Positions 9,937-20,149 of a DNA stretch of 64,000 nucleotides are shown here, piece by piece. The position numbers and the translations under genes are program-made. Within the stretch, counting starts at the first letter, position 1; the number at the start of each line of letters is the position of its first letter. The notes under the pieces were generated by a model. That model was not told the DNA's origin, ran no database searches, and saw only the letters and a list, made by a program, of their open reading frames with translations. The DNA comes from Perca fluviatilis (taxonomy: Eukaryota; Chordata; Actinopteri; Perciformes; Percidae), in contig NC_053112.1 in assembly GCF_010015445.1 (NCBI RefSeq), positions 3,826,749 to 3,890,748 on the forward strand, in the 5' to 3' direction.

Positions 9937-10443
9937 ATCTTCATTTAGGATGATAGGAAAAGTCCTGCAGTTAAAGTTTTTCATGCAGCAACTCATGCTA
10001 ATAAATGTTTATAGACATCGGAAATGTTTATAACATACATCATATACTGATGGACGGTTGTGAATGATAAAAAAAAATACAAAAATCCACAGCATTTGTC
10101 TCCATATCCCAGAATAGACACAGGTGCAGGCAGACCACACACAGCGCTGACAGCCCGTGGAGAGAGAATTGGCAACGCAACACTAGTGCCAAGAAGTTTG
10201 AGTGTTTCAGGCTACATCGCTACTGCTACGTTCTAGATGAGATCTTGCAGATAAAACCACAAAAAAAGGGAGTTATCTCCAGTTTGTATGACATCTTCTC
10301 AGCCTATTCTTGCCCTTTTCTCAGTATTAAAAAATATCATTGGGGGAAATGATCTAGGTTTTGAGTGATTTTGGTGACTGGAAGTCGGTATTAAAGCAAG
10401 TCCACACATCCTCCATTTGCTCTAGGCACAGAGCCATACAGCC
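9937..10443. other. Unassigned intron sequence
   Basis: No gene or element border recognised. Confidence 0.4.
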
Positions 10444-10620
10444 TAAAAGTCCCATGGCATGAAAATGTCACTTTATGAGGTTTTTTTAACATTAATGTGA
10501 GTTCCCCAAACCTGTCTATGGTCCCCCAGTGGCTAGAAATGGTGATAGGTGTAAACCGAGGCCTGGGTATCCTGCTCTGCCTTTGAGAAAATGAAAGCTC
10601 AGATGGGCCGATCTGGAATC
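10444..10620. mobile_element. Left part of a TTAA-type fish DNA element
   Basis: It starts AAAGTCCCATGGCATGAAAA, the inverted counterpart of the terminus at 51,553-51,581 (TTTTCATGCCATGGGACCTT followed by TAA). It runs through CCCCAGTGGCTAGAAATGG to about 10,620, where a LINE interrupts it. The element resumes near 11,615 and its right half carries a 46-bp minisatellite. Confidence 0.65.
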
Positions 10621-11600
10621 TTCCTTTTATGGATGTGCCATAACTTTCTTAAATTAAATGAAGAAAAAACTGAGGTGGTTGTTTTTGGAGCAAAAGAAGA
10701 ACGATTAAAGGTCAGCACTCAGCTTCAAACGACAATGTTAAAAACAACAGACAAAGCCAGAAATCTTGGTGTAGTCATGGACTCAGACCTGAATTTTAAA
10801 AGCCACATTAAGACAATTACAAAATCAGCCTATTATCACCTTAAAAATATATCAAGGGTTAAAGGACTTATGTCTCAGCAGGATTTGGAAAAACTTGTCC
10901 ATGCTTTTATCTTCAGTAGACTTGACTACTGTAACGGTGTCTTTACAGGTCTCCCCAAAAAATCAATCAGACAGCTGCAGCTGATTCAGAACGCTGCTGC
11001 CCGAGTCCTCACTAAGACCAAGAAAGTGGATCACATCACTCCAGTACTGAAGTCTACACTGGCTTCCAGTGCCTCAAAGAATTGATTTCAAAATACTTTT
11101 GCTAGTTTATAAATCACTAAATGGTTTAGGGCCGGATTACATTTCTGATCTGCTACTACACTATGACCCACCCAGACCTCTCAGGTGGTCTGGGACAGGT
11201 CTACTAGACTATGACCCACCCAGACCTCTCAGGTGGTCTGGGACAGGTCTACTACACTATGACCCACCCAGACCTCTCAGGTGGTCTGGGACAGGTCTGC
11301 TACACTATGACCCACCCAGACCTCTCAGGTGGTCTGGGACAGGTCTGCTACACTATGACCCACCCAGACCTCTCAGGTGGTCTGGGACAGGTCTACTTGT
11401 TGTCCCCAGAGTCAGAACTAAACAGGGGGAAGCAGTGTTCAGTTTTTATGCTCCACATATCTGGAATAAACTCCCAGAAAACTGCAGGTCCGCTGCAACT
11501 CTCAGTTCTTTTAAATCAAGACTGAAGACCTATCTTTTTAATGTTGCCTTTCTTTAAATAACCTATTTTTATCTTTCTTTCTTTAAAATTCTTATACATA
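10600..11600 (+). mobile_element. LINE (L2/CR1-like) 3' end, truncated
   Basis: Plus-strand frames 10,591-11,085 and 11,069-11,557 encode the C-terminal part of a non-LTR reverse transcriptase: LNEEKTEVVVFG, SRLDYCNGVFTGLP, IQNAAARVLTKTKK, then HIWNKLPENCRS and SRLKTYLFN. The catalytic core with its YADD box is upstream of the truncation and is missing. One frameshift separates the two frames near 11,060. A 48-bp in-frame tandem repeat interrupts the second frame (separate entry). Other copies of this C-terminal region are at 35,358-35,963, 52,930-53,470 and 55,326-55,535. Confidence 0.85.
11154..11396 (+). repeat. 48-bp tandem repeat inside the LINE frame, 5 units
   Basis: Each unit encodes HYDPPRPLRWSGTGLL (16 residues). 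Five units keep the frame open, one with DYD in place of HYD. Related LINE tails have this segment once, so the array expanded after or during insertion. Confidence 0.92.
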
Positions 11601-11604
11601 AGAC

Positions 11605-12533
11605 ATTTAAAAGCAGCAAAAAAGGTCATAAGGAGCGAGGTTACCTCCCCTTTCTCTGCTTTGCCCGCCCAGAGAATTTAGCCCACCCATGAGAGAGAGA
11701 GAGAGACATCATGGCTTTCAAACGAGCAAAGTGGCAGTTGGTTAAGGCCACACCCCCACCCTCCACCTTGCCCCCCCTCTCTCCCTCCTCAATATCTACG
11801 GACACAGAAATGGCACATCCTAAGGAAAGCTCATTGTGGGACTGGCTCTAGTGGCTGTAATTCTGCACCAAGGCTGAATTTTGGGAAAGAGACTTCAGAT
11901 ACAGTATTAGGGGACCACTAAAGGTGTATATATAAAGAGATTTCAGATACAGTATTAGGGGACCACTGAGGTCTATATAAAAGAGATTTCAGATACAGTA
12001 TTAGGGACCACTAAGGTCTATATAAAAGAACAAGACCTTCAGATACAGTATTAGGGGACCACTAAGGTCTATTAAAAGAGACTTCAGATACAGTATTAGG
12101 GGACCACTAAGGTCTATATAAAAGAGACTTCAGATACAGTATTAGGGGACCACTAAGGTCCTATATAAAAGAGACTTCAGATACAGTATTAGGGGGCCCA
12201 CTAAGGTCTATATAAAAGAGACTTCAGATACAGTATTAGGGGACCACTAAGGTCTATATAAAAGAGACTTCAGATACAGTATTAGAGGACCACTAAGGTC
12301 TATATAAAAGAGACTTCAGATACAGTATTAGGGGACCACTAAGGTCTATATAAAAGAGACTTCAGATACAGTATTAGGGGACCACTAAGGTCTATATAAA
12401 AGAGACTTCAGATACAGTATTAAGGGACCACTAAGGTCTATATAAAAGAGACTTCAGATACAGTATTTGGGGACCACTAAGGTCTATATAAAAGAGACTT
12501 CAGATACAGTATTAGGGGGACACTAAGGCTTAT
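11605..12533. mobile_element. Right part of the LINE-interrupted DNA element
   Basis: It resumes with GGTCATAAGGAGCGAGG, then TTTGCCCGCCCAGAGAATTT and CATCATGGCTTTCAAACGAG, a segment common in this fish element family. It then expands into the 46-bp array. The right terminus expected from the left end is not present; the array runs directly into a LINE tail. Confidence 0.55.
11887..12530. repeat. 46-bp minisatellite, about 14 units
   Basis: The unit contains GACTTCAGATACAGTATTAG, then GGGACCACTAAGG and TCTATATAAAAGA. Copies vary by small indels, for example TATATATAAAGAGA near 11,925 and CCTATATAAAAG near 12,161. Confidence 0.95.
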
Positions 12534-13200
12534 CCTGATTTAACTCCGAACTGTAACAGACGTAAATCAAATATAGGTTCTCTTATTCATAGCTTCTGGT
12601 CCTGTCCAATACTGTCCTCCTACTGGACATTTTCCCATGTTTACTGGATTAAAGATCTTTTGCAGTTTCTCCCAGTGGTGTAGTCTACGTGATACACAGG
12701 TATACACAGTATACCCACTAAGAAAGCTCCAGGATTTCCATATACCCACTTAAAAATGTCCAATGACACGTAACAACATACTTTCCATTATATTTTTGAT
12801 ATATTTTGAATTGTCATCTGGGTCTTCCTTATTCACATCGGCTAAATAAAGGGATTTCCACCATAAATTGGTGCATAAAAGTGTGTCCGAATGCAGGAAA
12901 TTAAGTTGTTGATGCTCAAAACTTCCCTTGGGGAGGAGACCCAGACCCCCCACTATGATATGCCCCCTCCTCCCAGGCAGATTCTGGCCAATATACAGGT
13001 ATATATACAGTACAGTATACCCACTACAAGACATTAGACTACACCACTGGTTTCTCCATCTAGAAAAAGTAAAGTACACCATTAGAGGTTCAACCAACAA
13101 GTTGTATCTCCTATGGCAACCATTTCTATCTTATGTGGACAGACAGGACAGAGGTGTAGACTGTACACACTCAACAAAGCCTGGACTCATCTGCTGTTAG
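12534..13200 (+). mobile_element. LINE (L1/Tx1-like) C-terminal fragment split by a MITE
   Basis: The plus strand at 12,540-12,670 reads ELxNRRKSNIGSLIHSFWSC and then PILSSYW. This matches the cysteine/histidine tail (xLIHxFWxCPxLxxYW) of L1/Tx1-type proteins. The reading resumes after the MITE (13,051 on) with LWQPFLSYVDRQ near 13,111-13,146. Both pieces carry small defects, so it is a dead fragment. Confidence 0.65.
12673..13049. mobile_element. hAT-type MITE, 377 bp, clean insertion
   Basis: The ends are CAGTGGTGTAGTCTA and TAGACTACACCACTG, perfect inverted copies. The 8-bp duplication GTTTCTCC is identical on both sides (12,665-12,672 and 13,050-13,057). It interrupts a LINE tail and must be younger than it. 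Confidence 0.93.
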
Positions 13201-13951
13201 GTTGATTCTTCTTCTCTTTGTTTTTCTGTTTTTCTTTTGTCTTCCTTGGCTGATTATTTCCATTGTTTAGTTTTCTGTATTTACCCTCATTTATCTTGTT
13301 ATAATAAGTTTTACTTTCCCTGTTGCTGCAAAGGTCAACAACTTTGTTCTTCCTCCGGTTTGAATTGTCTGTTTATAAATCATAAAGTAGCTTACATAAT
13401 TCAGTGTTACATCTTTTTAGCCAACTTCATAACTTATTACCACTAGTTTTACACTTCTTTATGGAATTGATTGTGGATAAACCACATTTACATGCAATTA
13501 TGCCTAATTCTTTTAGTAAAATAAACAGAAATGAGGAATTATCTTGACTAATAGTTAAGGTCAGAGAAAGATATGTTTATGAATGATCACAGATTTTCAC
13601 CTGGGTAGACCATCAGAGTAGTGATCATTGTGGAACCATCCATTACTTTTGAGAAATTGGGTTGAAAAGAAAGCCATAGTAACTGATACAGGAACTTTGA
13701 AAACGGTCAAATGTGACCCCAAGGACAACAGGAGGGTTAAATGAAATTGCAAAAGAGTCATTAAGGGAGAGATTGTTGCAGCGAAAATGTACCTGAAAAC
13801 CTAAACTGGGAGCTCAAAGACGCTCAAAAACCAATCCACAGAGCTGCAGAGAGCCAGATTCACTTCACTGTAACACAGAGGGATTTGATTTAACGTTAAT
13901 ATAGAAAACAGATTAGTCTAAACGCCACAGCGAGTACAAGAGCCCAGTTAG
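13201..13951. other. Intron DNA with a solo repeat end
   Basis: No gene. At 13,720-13,740 the sequence AAGGACAACAGGAGGGTTAA matches an inverted terminus of the element family seen at 14,515 and 29,855-30,657. The rest is unassigned AT-rich sequence. Confidence 0.45.
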
Positions 13952-14482
13952 AGCTCCTGCACACTGGATGCGTGGCGTGAGCTTGTCAGCTGCGTGGCAG
14001 GTTAGAGCGTGCACACTGCCTGCATGACACAGGCGTGGCTCGAGCCGCCCCAAAAACACGTGCATGCTAGAAATAGGACCGACGCCTATTTTTCACGCCA
14101 CACGCAAGCGTGTTGGAAGCGCTTGCAGACAAACTAGAATAGGAAAAGATGTTTATATGTCATTTAGACACGAATACATTTAATAAATGACATGTTGATG
14201 TTTGAAAGTCTCGAGATTTTGATATAAATGCAGATATATAAATGTAATTTATAATTTATAACAATTATTGATTTTCAAATATTGCACCTGTCAATCCAGA
14301 AGGAAATATTCTGCAGCCTATTCTGCCGTCAATACTGCCGATGTTGTCTTTGCTGTAATCAGATCAGAATATGTTTATGTTTATATTTATGTCCAGACAA
14401 GGCTAGCAGCAGCAGTGACATAGAAAATGCCACGCATTCAATGACATGCCACGCTCACGCCACGCAGCCAGTGTGCAGGAGG
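13952..14482. mobile_element. MITE with 8-bp target duplication, 531 bp
   Basis: The left arm AGCTCCTGCACACTGG continues to GCGTGGCGTGAGC. The right arm GCTCACGCCACGCAGCCAGT runs to GTGCAGGAGG and is its inverse. The flanks CCAGTTAG (13,944-13,951 and 14,483-14,490) are identical. An 8-bp duplication fits the hAT superfamily, though the ends are not the usual CAGxG form. Confidence 0.85.
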
Positions 14483-14514
14483 CCAGTTAGTTAATAATCT
14501 GTTTAGTTTGATCT

Positions 14515-14870
14515 CGTAATCCTCCTGTTGTCCTCATGTCAAATTTTATTTTAACCCATTTTCAAAGTATCAGAAATTTGGGTTTCTTTCAACCTAATTG
14601 CCCCAAAATAACACGGATGGTTCCCTACAACGCTCTTCGCAACTACAATGAAAGATCAGTTCACTACTTTTATGGAATTTTGGTGTTTTATTCAATTTTA
14701 TAGCATTTGGAAAAAGGGACAAAAATGTCGAAAAAATCTTCAAAAATGCAGGATCTTTTTTTTTTTTTTTAAAGCGCCAAAAAAATACAGCCTAAAACAT
14801 CGGAAAAGGTGACAATGTTTGAAAAGTTTGAAACAAAAAGTTGCGATGGGAAGACAACACACTCGCTGCC
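14515..14870. mobile_element. Fragment of a repeated CCTCCTGTTGTCCT element
   Basis: It starts TCCTCCTGTTGTCCTCATGT and contains TCAGAAATTTGGGTTTCTTT, a stretch also present at 29,855-30,300. It is followed by the A-rich GTCAAAAA tract and ends near GGAAGACAACACACTCG. The whole is a diverged relative of 29,853-30,657. Confidence 0.55.
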
Positions 14871-14900
14871 TCCTCGTCTTCATTTTGGGACACTTTAAAC

Positions 14901-15660
14901 CAGTGTTTCTCAAATGAGGGTACGTGTCCCTCTAGGGGTACTCTGGAGGACTGCAGGGGGTACGTGTCCCTCTAGGGGTACTCTGGAGGACTGCAGGGGG
15001 TACGTGTCCCTCTAGGGGTACTCTGGAGGACTGCAGGGGGTAACGTGTCCCCCTAGGGGTACTCTGGAGGACTGCAGGGGGTACGTGTCCCTCTAGGGGT
15101 ACTCTGGAGGACTGCAGGGGGTACGTGTCCCTCTAGGGGTACTCTGGAGGACTGCAGGGGGTACGTGAGGTTTTTTGCAAAATGTTTTTCAGTTACAAGG
15201 CTGTAGTTAATTCTACTGTCTTTTTTCAAAGTTTTTGTCACTGTTTTTGAAGTTCGTCACCTTTTTTCAAGGTTTTGTCATTTGTTTTGTCATTCTTGCC
15301 TTTCTCCCTCACTTTTTTCTACTGTCTTTAGTTTTTGTCTCTTTTTTCGAAGTTTGTCGTTTATTTGAGGTTTTTGTCCCTTTTGTCGTCCTAGTGTTGC
15401 CTTCCTTCTTTCTACTGTGTTTTTTTTCCGAAGTTTTTATTGCTATTTTGGACCTATTCTTGCCTTTCTTCCTTCTTTCTACTGTTTTCCAGGTCCAAGG
15501 CTGTTGTTTAGTAAATCTATTGCTGACATCATCGCTGTATTCTTCCTCTTTATAGAGACTTTTATTTTCTACCAAAAATGATTTGCGCTGGTTAGTGGGT
15601 ACATGGCTAAAAACACTGTTCAAAGGGGGAACATTAGTGAAAACAGCTTGAGAACCACTG
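14901..15660. mobile_element. hAT element, non-autonomous, 760 bp
   Basis: The ends are CAGTGTTTCTCAA and TTGAGAACCACTG, the inverted terminal pair of a common hAT family. The flanks CTTTAAAC (14,893-14,900) and CTTTAGAT (15,661-15,668) look like a decayed 8-bp duplication. The interior has a 40-bp minisatellite at 14,920-15,164 and a T-rich tract (GTTTTTGTC words) at 15,200-15,500. No transposase is visible. Confidence 0.8.
14920..15164. repeat. 40-bp minisatellite, 6 units
   Basis: The unit GTACGTGTCCCTCTAGGGGT plus ACTCTGGAGGACTGCAGGGG recurs six times. One unit has TAACGTGTCCCCC. Confidence 0.95.
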
Positions 15661-15689
15661 CTTTAGATGTTTAATTATGACCACAAATG

Positions 15690-15910
15690 TCCTCCGTAGA
15701 GGGGGAACAGAGAGGAGTTGATGTGAAGGGTGTGTTGGTGTTGGAGACGTGGCGGTTGGCCAGCGGCGACCTCCCGCGTGCTCGGCCGCGGTCTCATCTG
15801 TCTGCTTTACGAGCCGGGCCGCGGACGCTGAGCAGATCCTGCTGCTGCTCAACACTCGCCGGCCTAATAAGGAAGAGAGCTGCGTGATGTTTATCTGCCC
15901 GACACGCCGG
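15690..15910. promoter_or_regulatory. CpG-rich island of unknown role
   Basis: A local GC- and CpG-rich patch (TGGCCAGCGGCGACC, CGTGCTCGGCCGCGG, GCCGGGCCGCGGACG) in otherwise AT-rich intron sequence. Both strands stay open for 60-90 codons, but none of the frames looks like a known protein. It could be a regulatory element, an unrecognised exon or a transposon part. Confidence 0.3.
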
Positions 15911-17265
15911 CACGACAAAACACATCTGACACAGCGAGCTGGGAGTCTTTCCGCTCCGCTCGCACTCAGCGGACAGGACAGCTTCCCAGAGTCAGAGGCC
16001 TGCAGCCCGTCAACAAACAGCCCAATAAAACTACCCTAAAGAACAATCTGTAATACTTTATAACAAACATAGGCCTGCAGGGGATATGTCCCCCCCCCAC
16101 CCCCCAATGTTTAGAAGAGGTAGATTTGTCCCTTTTAAAAAATATGAAACCCACTCCCTAAAAAGAGTTGTATAAATAACCGTGCTGCAGCTCAAAACAT
16201 GTTCAGAAAACAAGAAGTGTGTTTACTAAAGAACACAACTGGAAGTGAAAAATGAAGATAGATTTATGGACAGATTTTTTGTTGAGATGGACATGATTCC
16301 TAAAAAACCCATCCAGAAACACAGTTTTAAATATGCAGAAAGTTTTGATCAATATGGGAGAATAATAGCATATAATTTCCTTTACATGAATAAAGACATT
16401 AGCACCACAACTTGATGCAGGAGAAAGCATAAATTATTGCATAAAAATTCACCCAAATGCAGGAAATTTAGTGTTTGACGCTCAAAAGTTTATGGGGAAT
16501 GACCCCTCTGGGTTCTCTACATTGTTGGTGGTGAATATCAGCACACAGCAGCTTTTAGACACGTTTCTATTGTTTGCTAGCAGATGGAATAAAAGAGGAG
16601 GAAACCTTCACGCAGTACTAGTCAATGGGGAGCAGAGAGTGGTTCTCCCCTCTGGTGAGGGCGGGACTTAAATGCTCTGTCTTAATGTGGGTGTTTTTGG
16701 GGGGGAGGACAGTCTCCTAATGCCTCATCTCTTCTTGGGATGTTTTACTGCACCAACACATGAAGAGAAGTGTGAGGATCGGCTCTGCTGCTTTAACACA
16801 GTCACATAAAACCAATTAGACAATTAGAAATGAAGGTTTCCCCCTAATACCAGACTGTAATAACTCCTATCACAGTGACTGGCCCTGCTGTTGTTGGGCA
16901 GATGACTCAGTCAGAACATGATCGGTCTATATAAGGCTTCCAGCAGCGTCCTCGTTGATAAACGGAGTCACTGACAGACCGGGGCACCTTTTTTCCATTT
17001 CAGCACGCCGTTTGCTTTCCTTCACAGCCACCGGCCGTGTTTATGCTCTGGAAATAAACGTGTTGTGATTACATTCCTGCTGCCCGCCTGCAGACATGGA
17101 AAGGGTGCCTGCAGCCGCTATGAGAGGCATGTGAACCTGTGGAGGTGAGGCTGCTGGTGGAACATGGGAGGTCATAAATCCCTGTTCAATAGAGATTAAC
17201 AGTGTGGATCAGGAAGTCAAAATCCCGTTCATTTCCTCCATAAGGATTTAGATTATCAGCCTGCT
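15911..17265. other. Intron DNA, no gene recognised
   Basis: At 16,050-16,510 short segments (for example AAATGCAGGAAATTTAGTG) resemble the interior of the hAT MITE at 12,673-13,049, so an older relative may be present. Nothing else could be assigned. Confidence 0.4.
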
Positions 17266-17560
17266 GGCCCTATTTTAACGATCTAAACTCACGGTGTGAA
17301 GCGCCTGGCGCAGGTGTGTTTAGGGCGTGTCCAAATCCACTTTTGCTAGTTTGATGGAGGTAAAAAGGGTCCGTGCGCCTGGTTCTAAAGGGTTGTATGT
17401 AGTGTCTTCATTAATCAGAGGTGTGTTTTGGGTGTAACATGCAATCAACCAATCAGAGATCATTTCCCATTCCCTTTAAAAGCCAGGCGCGTTTGGACCT
17501 TGGAGCATTGCTGTTATGATGGAGGATTTACACCCTAATATTTTTATTTGTAATCTTCTG

Positions 17561-17621
<61 letters not shown>

Positions 17622-18000
17622 CAAGCATAGTGTGCGCGCGCTGTGCACGAGCCTAGGAGCATTTTACTAATGCTCTGTTAAAATAACAATGAAATGCTGC
17701 GTTATTGACTTTAGACCAGGTTTTTGTTGGTCAATGGTGCGATCACTTTCCGCTGCCTCAAGATAGCAATACTCCCAGAATGCACCTGAACACACCTCCC
17801 TGTAAGACCAGCAAACCCAGAATGCACCTGAAGACACCTCCCTGTAAGACCGGCACGCCCATGGGCCACAGATGGGTGCAGGTGCATTTGTTATTTATAC
17901 AATGTGGGCGCTGGACGGGAAATTGATGACTGCGTCAGTCTTAAACTAGCAAAGACACTTGGGTTGGGCTTTGCGCTGCACCGGGTGCAAGATAGGGCCC
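17266..18000. mobile_element. Short-inverted-repeat DNA element, about 735 bp
   Basis: It starts GGCCCTATTTTAACGATC and ends GTGCAAGATAGGGCCC. The segment ATTATCAGCC followed by ATAATGTCTAGACC at 18,150-18,175 matches the joined flanks of this insertion and looks like a paralogous empty site. A (TG)n microsatellite and a direct repeat AGAATGCACCTGAA lie inside. No transposase is visible. Confidence 0.7.
17563..17619. repeat. (TG)n microsatellite
   Basis: About 28 uninterrupted TG dinucleotides after CTGCATG. Confidence 0.97.
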
Positions 18001-18298
18001 ATAATGTCTAAGCCAAGGCCGCCCAATTTGGGGCCCGCGGACCAGGTACGGCATTTGACATGCTCATGCTTATTCTCCTCTTATTTTTAAAGTACTGTAA
18101 AACCCTGTTTCCGGTAGTAAAATTCCCGTTCATTGTCACCATAAGGGTTTAGATTATCAGCCATAATGTCTAGACCAGAGGTGGCCAAATTTGTTCATAT
18201 GAAGGGCCAGAAAGGCAGCGGGACAAAATAAATGTTGATGTTGAAGAATACCACAATTCTTGGATTTCATCATAGATAATTCTTACTTATTTAATTTA

Positions 18299-18607
18299 AA
18301 GGGGAAGTTTACCAGCACTGTGCTTTACATTGCCGTAAAACTCAATTTAAGTAGTTTTCAGCTGCACGAAATGTACGTTTCGCTGTCATTACGGTTAGGA
18401 TTTTACAGCGCTTTCTAAATGAAAAGGAGAATAAGCGCGAGTATGTCAAATGCCATGGCAGCTTAAACAAATGGAGGACAATCCACCTCGGATGATTTAG
18501 ACAGTGGGCTGTCCAATTAACAACAACCAAACATACATTTTTTGCAGCTAAAAACTACTTAATGACTTTTACGTCAATGTAAAGCACAGTGCTGGTAAAC
18601 TTCCCTA
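18299..18607. mobile_element. Foldback MITE with long inverted arms
   Basis: The left arm GGGAAGTTTACCAGCACTGT plus GCTTTACATTG is mirrored at the right by CAATGTAAAGCACAGTGCTG plus GTAAACTTCCC. Homology extends about 75 bp into each arm. TTTAA (left) and TTAAA (right) flank the ends. There is no coding capacity. Confidence 0.85.
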
Positions 18608-18619
18608 TTAAATTGAATA

Positions 18620-19150
18620 CAGTACAGGCCAAAAGTTTGGACACACCTTCTCATTCAATGTGTTTCTTTATTTTCATGACTATTTACATTGTAGATTCTC
18701 ACTGAAGGCATCAAAACTATGAATGAACACATATGGAATTATGTACTTAACAAAAAAGTGTGAAATAACTGAAAACATGTCTTATATTTTAGATTCTTCA
18801 AAGTAGCCACCCTTTGCTTTTTTTGATAACTCTGCAAACCCTTGGTGTTCTCTCAATGAGCTTCATGAGGTAGTCACCTGAAATGGTTTTACCTTCACAG
18901 GTGTTCCTTGTCAGGGTTAATTAGTGGAAGTTTTTCACTTATTAATAAAAAAGCAAAGGGTGGCTACTTTGAAGAATCTAAAATATAAGACATGTTTTAA
19001 GTTATTTCACACTTTTTTGTTAAGTACATAATTCCATATGTGTTCATTCATAGTTTTGATGCCTTCAGTGAGAATCTACAATGTAAATAGTCATGAAAAT
19101 AAAAAGGAAACTTGAATGAGAAGGTGTGTCCAAACTTTTGGCCTGTACTG
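18620..19150. mobile_element. Tc1/mariner MITE, copy 1
   Basis: The ends are CAGTACAGGCCAAAAGTTTG and CAAACTTTTGGCCTGTACTG, each flanked by TA. The inverted arms run for roughly 200 bp with only small differences, enclosing a short unique centre. No transposase remains. The same element occurs at 23,293-23,826 in the same orientation, so the exchanger exon at 20,150-21,941 sits between two copies. Confidence 0.93.
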
Positions 19151-19828
19151 TATGTCAGTCAGAAAGTGTGTAAAATAAAAATATTCTCTCTGTCAAACTA
19201 CAGATACAGTATGACGCCAGAGACAGACAGACAGACAGACAGACAGGTGAAGCAAAGAGGAAACAGCCAATCAGAGGGATCATCCAACAAGTTTATATAT
19301 ATAACCAGCCTCAGAACATTTGCAGATGTGTGATCAAAATAATGACAAAGTGTTTCAAAGGTAAAAGTATTTAAAGGTCAAAGCAGATTATCAGATAGAA
19401 AAAGCAGAGGTAAAAGGTCTAATAGCTCAGATATTTAATTTACCGTCTATATGTCTGAATGCTCTTTGATGCTTTTAGCTCGTATTTATTCATTATTTGT
19501 ATATTTTTATATAGAAATGTCTAATCTTTAGATATACTTGATACACTGAGATTTGTCAAAATAACTTCTTGTTTTTAATGTGTGTTTTAAAGGAGCCATG
19601 CACATAATTTCATTCGAGCTTTACATATTTCTGTGTTTTGCTGAATGACAATAAAAGGAATCTTGAATCTTAAATCTTGATATTGGTTTTTCTGACATCA
19701 ACAATGACTCTAATACCTAAAATGCTTTGGAGAGAAATCAGGGAACCGTGCATCATTCACACACGCAAAAAGGGAGGTATGAGACAAGAACATCTCTGTT
19801 CTTACAGGCACACTATTTACATGTTCCC
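19151..19828. other. Intron DNA, no gene recognised
   Basis: Contains a short (CAGA)n run near 19,221-19,245 and nothing else assignable. Confidence 0.4.
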
Positions 19829-19832
19829 TTAA

Positions 19833-19994
19833 AGGTGCTCTAAGCGATGTTGGGTGACCTGCCTTGTAGTTGACAATCAAATTATTGTCAAACAAAGAGA
19901 TCTAGAGGCAGCTAGAGGATAGTGAGGAGATGTTTTCTGTATGTGACTAAAATTGTTGTAGCCTAAAAAACGTGTGACATTGCTTAGAGCACCT
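19833..19994. mobile_element. TTAA-flanked MITE, 162 bp
   Basis: It starts AGGTGCTCTAAGCGATGT and ends ACATTGCTTAGAGCACCT. TTAA flanks both ends (19,829-19,832 and 19,995-19,998). TTAA duplications are typical of piggyBac and Kolobok superfamilies. It lies 156 bp from the donor of the main exchanger exon. Confidence 0.88.
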
Positions 19995-20149
19995 TTAAGA
20001 GTACAGTATTGTTTTTAAAAGGCCAGAACTGTACATTTTGACTAATATAAGTGTACAAAATGAAAGAAAAGGGAAGGGTAACTCTCCTGCAACAAACATT
20101 AGGAACACAATAGTACGTCTATTTTTGAGCAGAGAAGATTTGTACTTAC

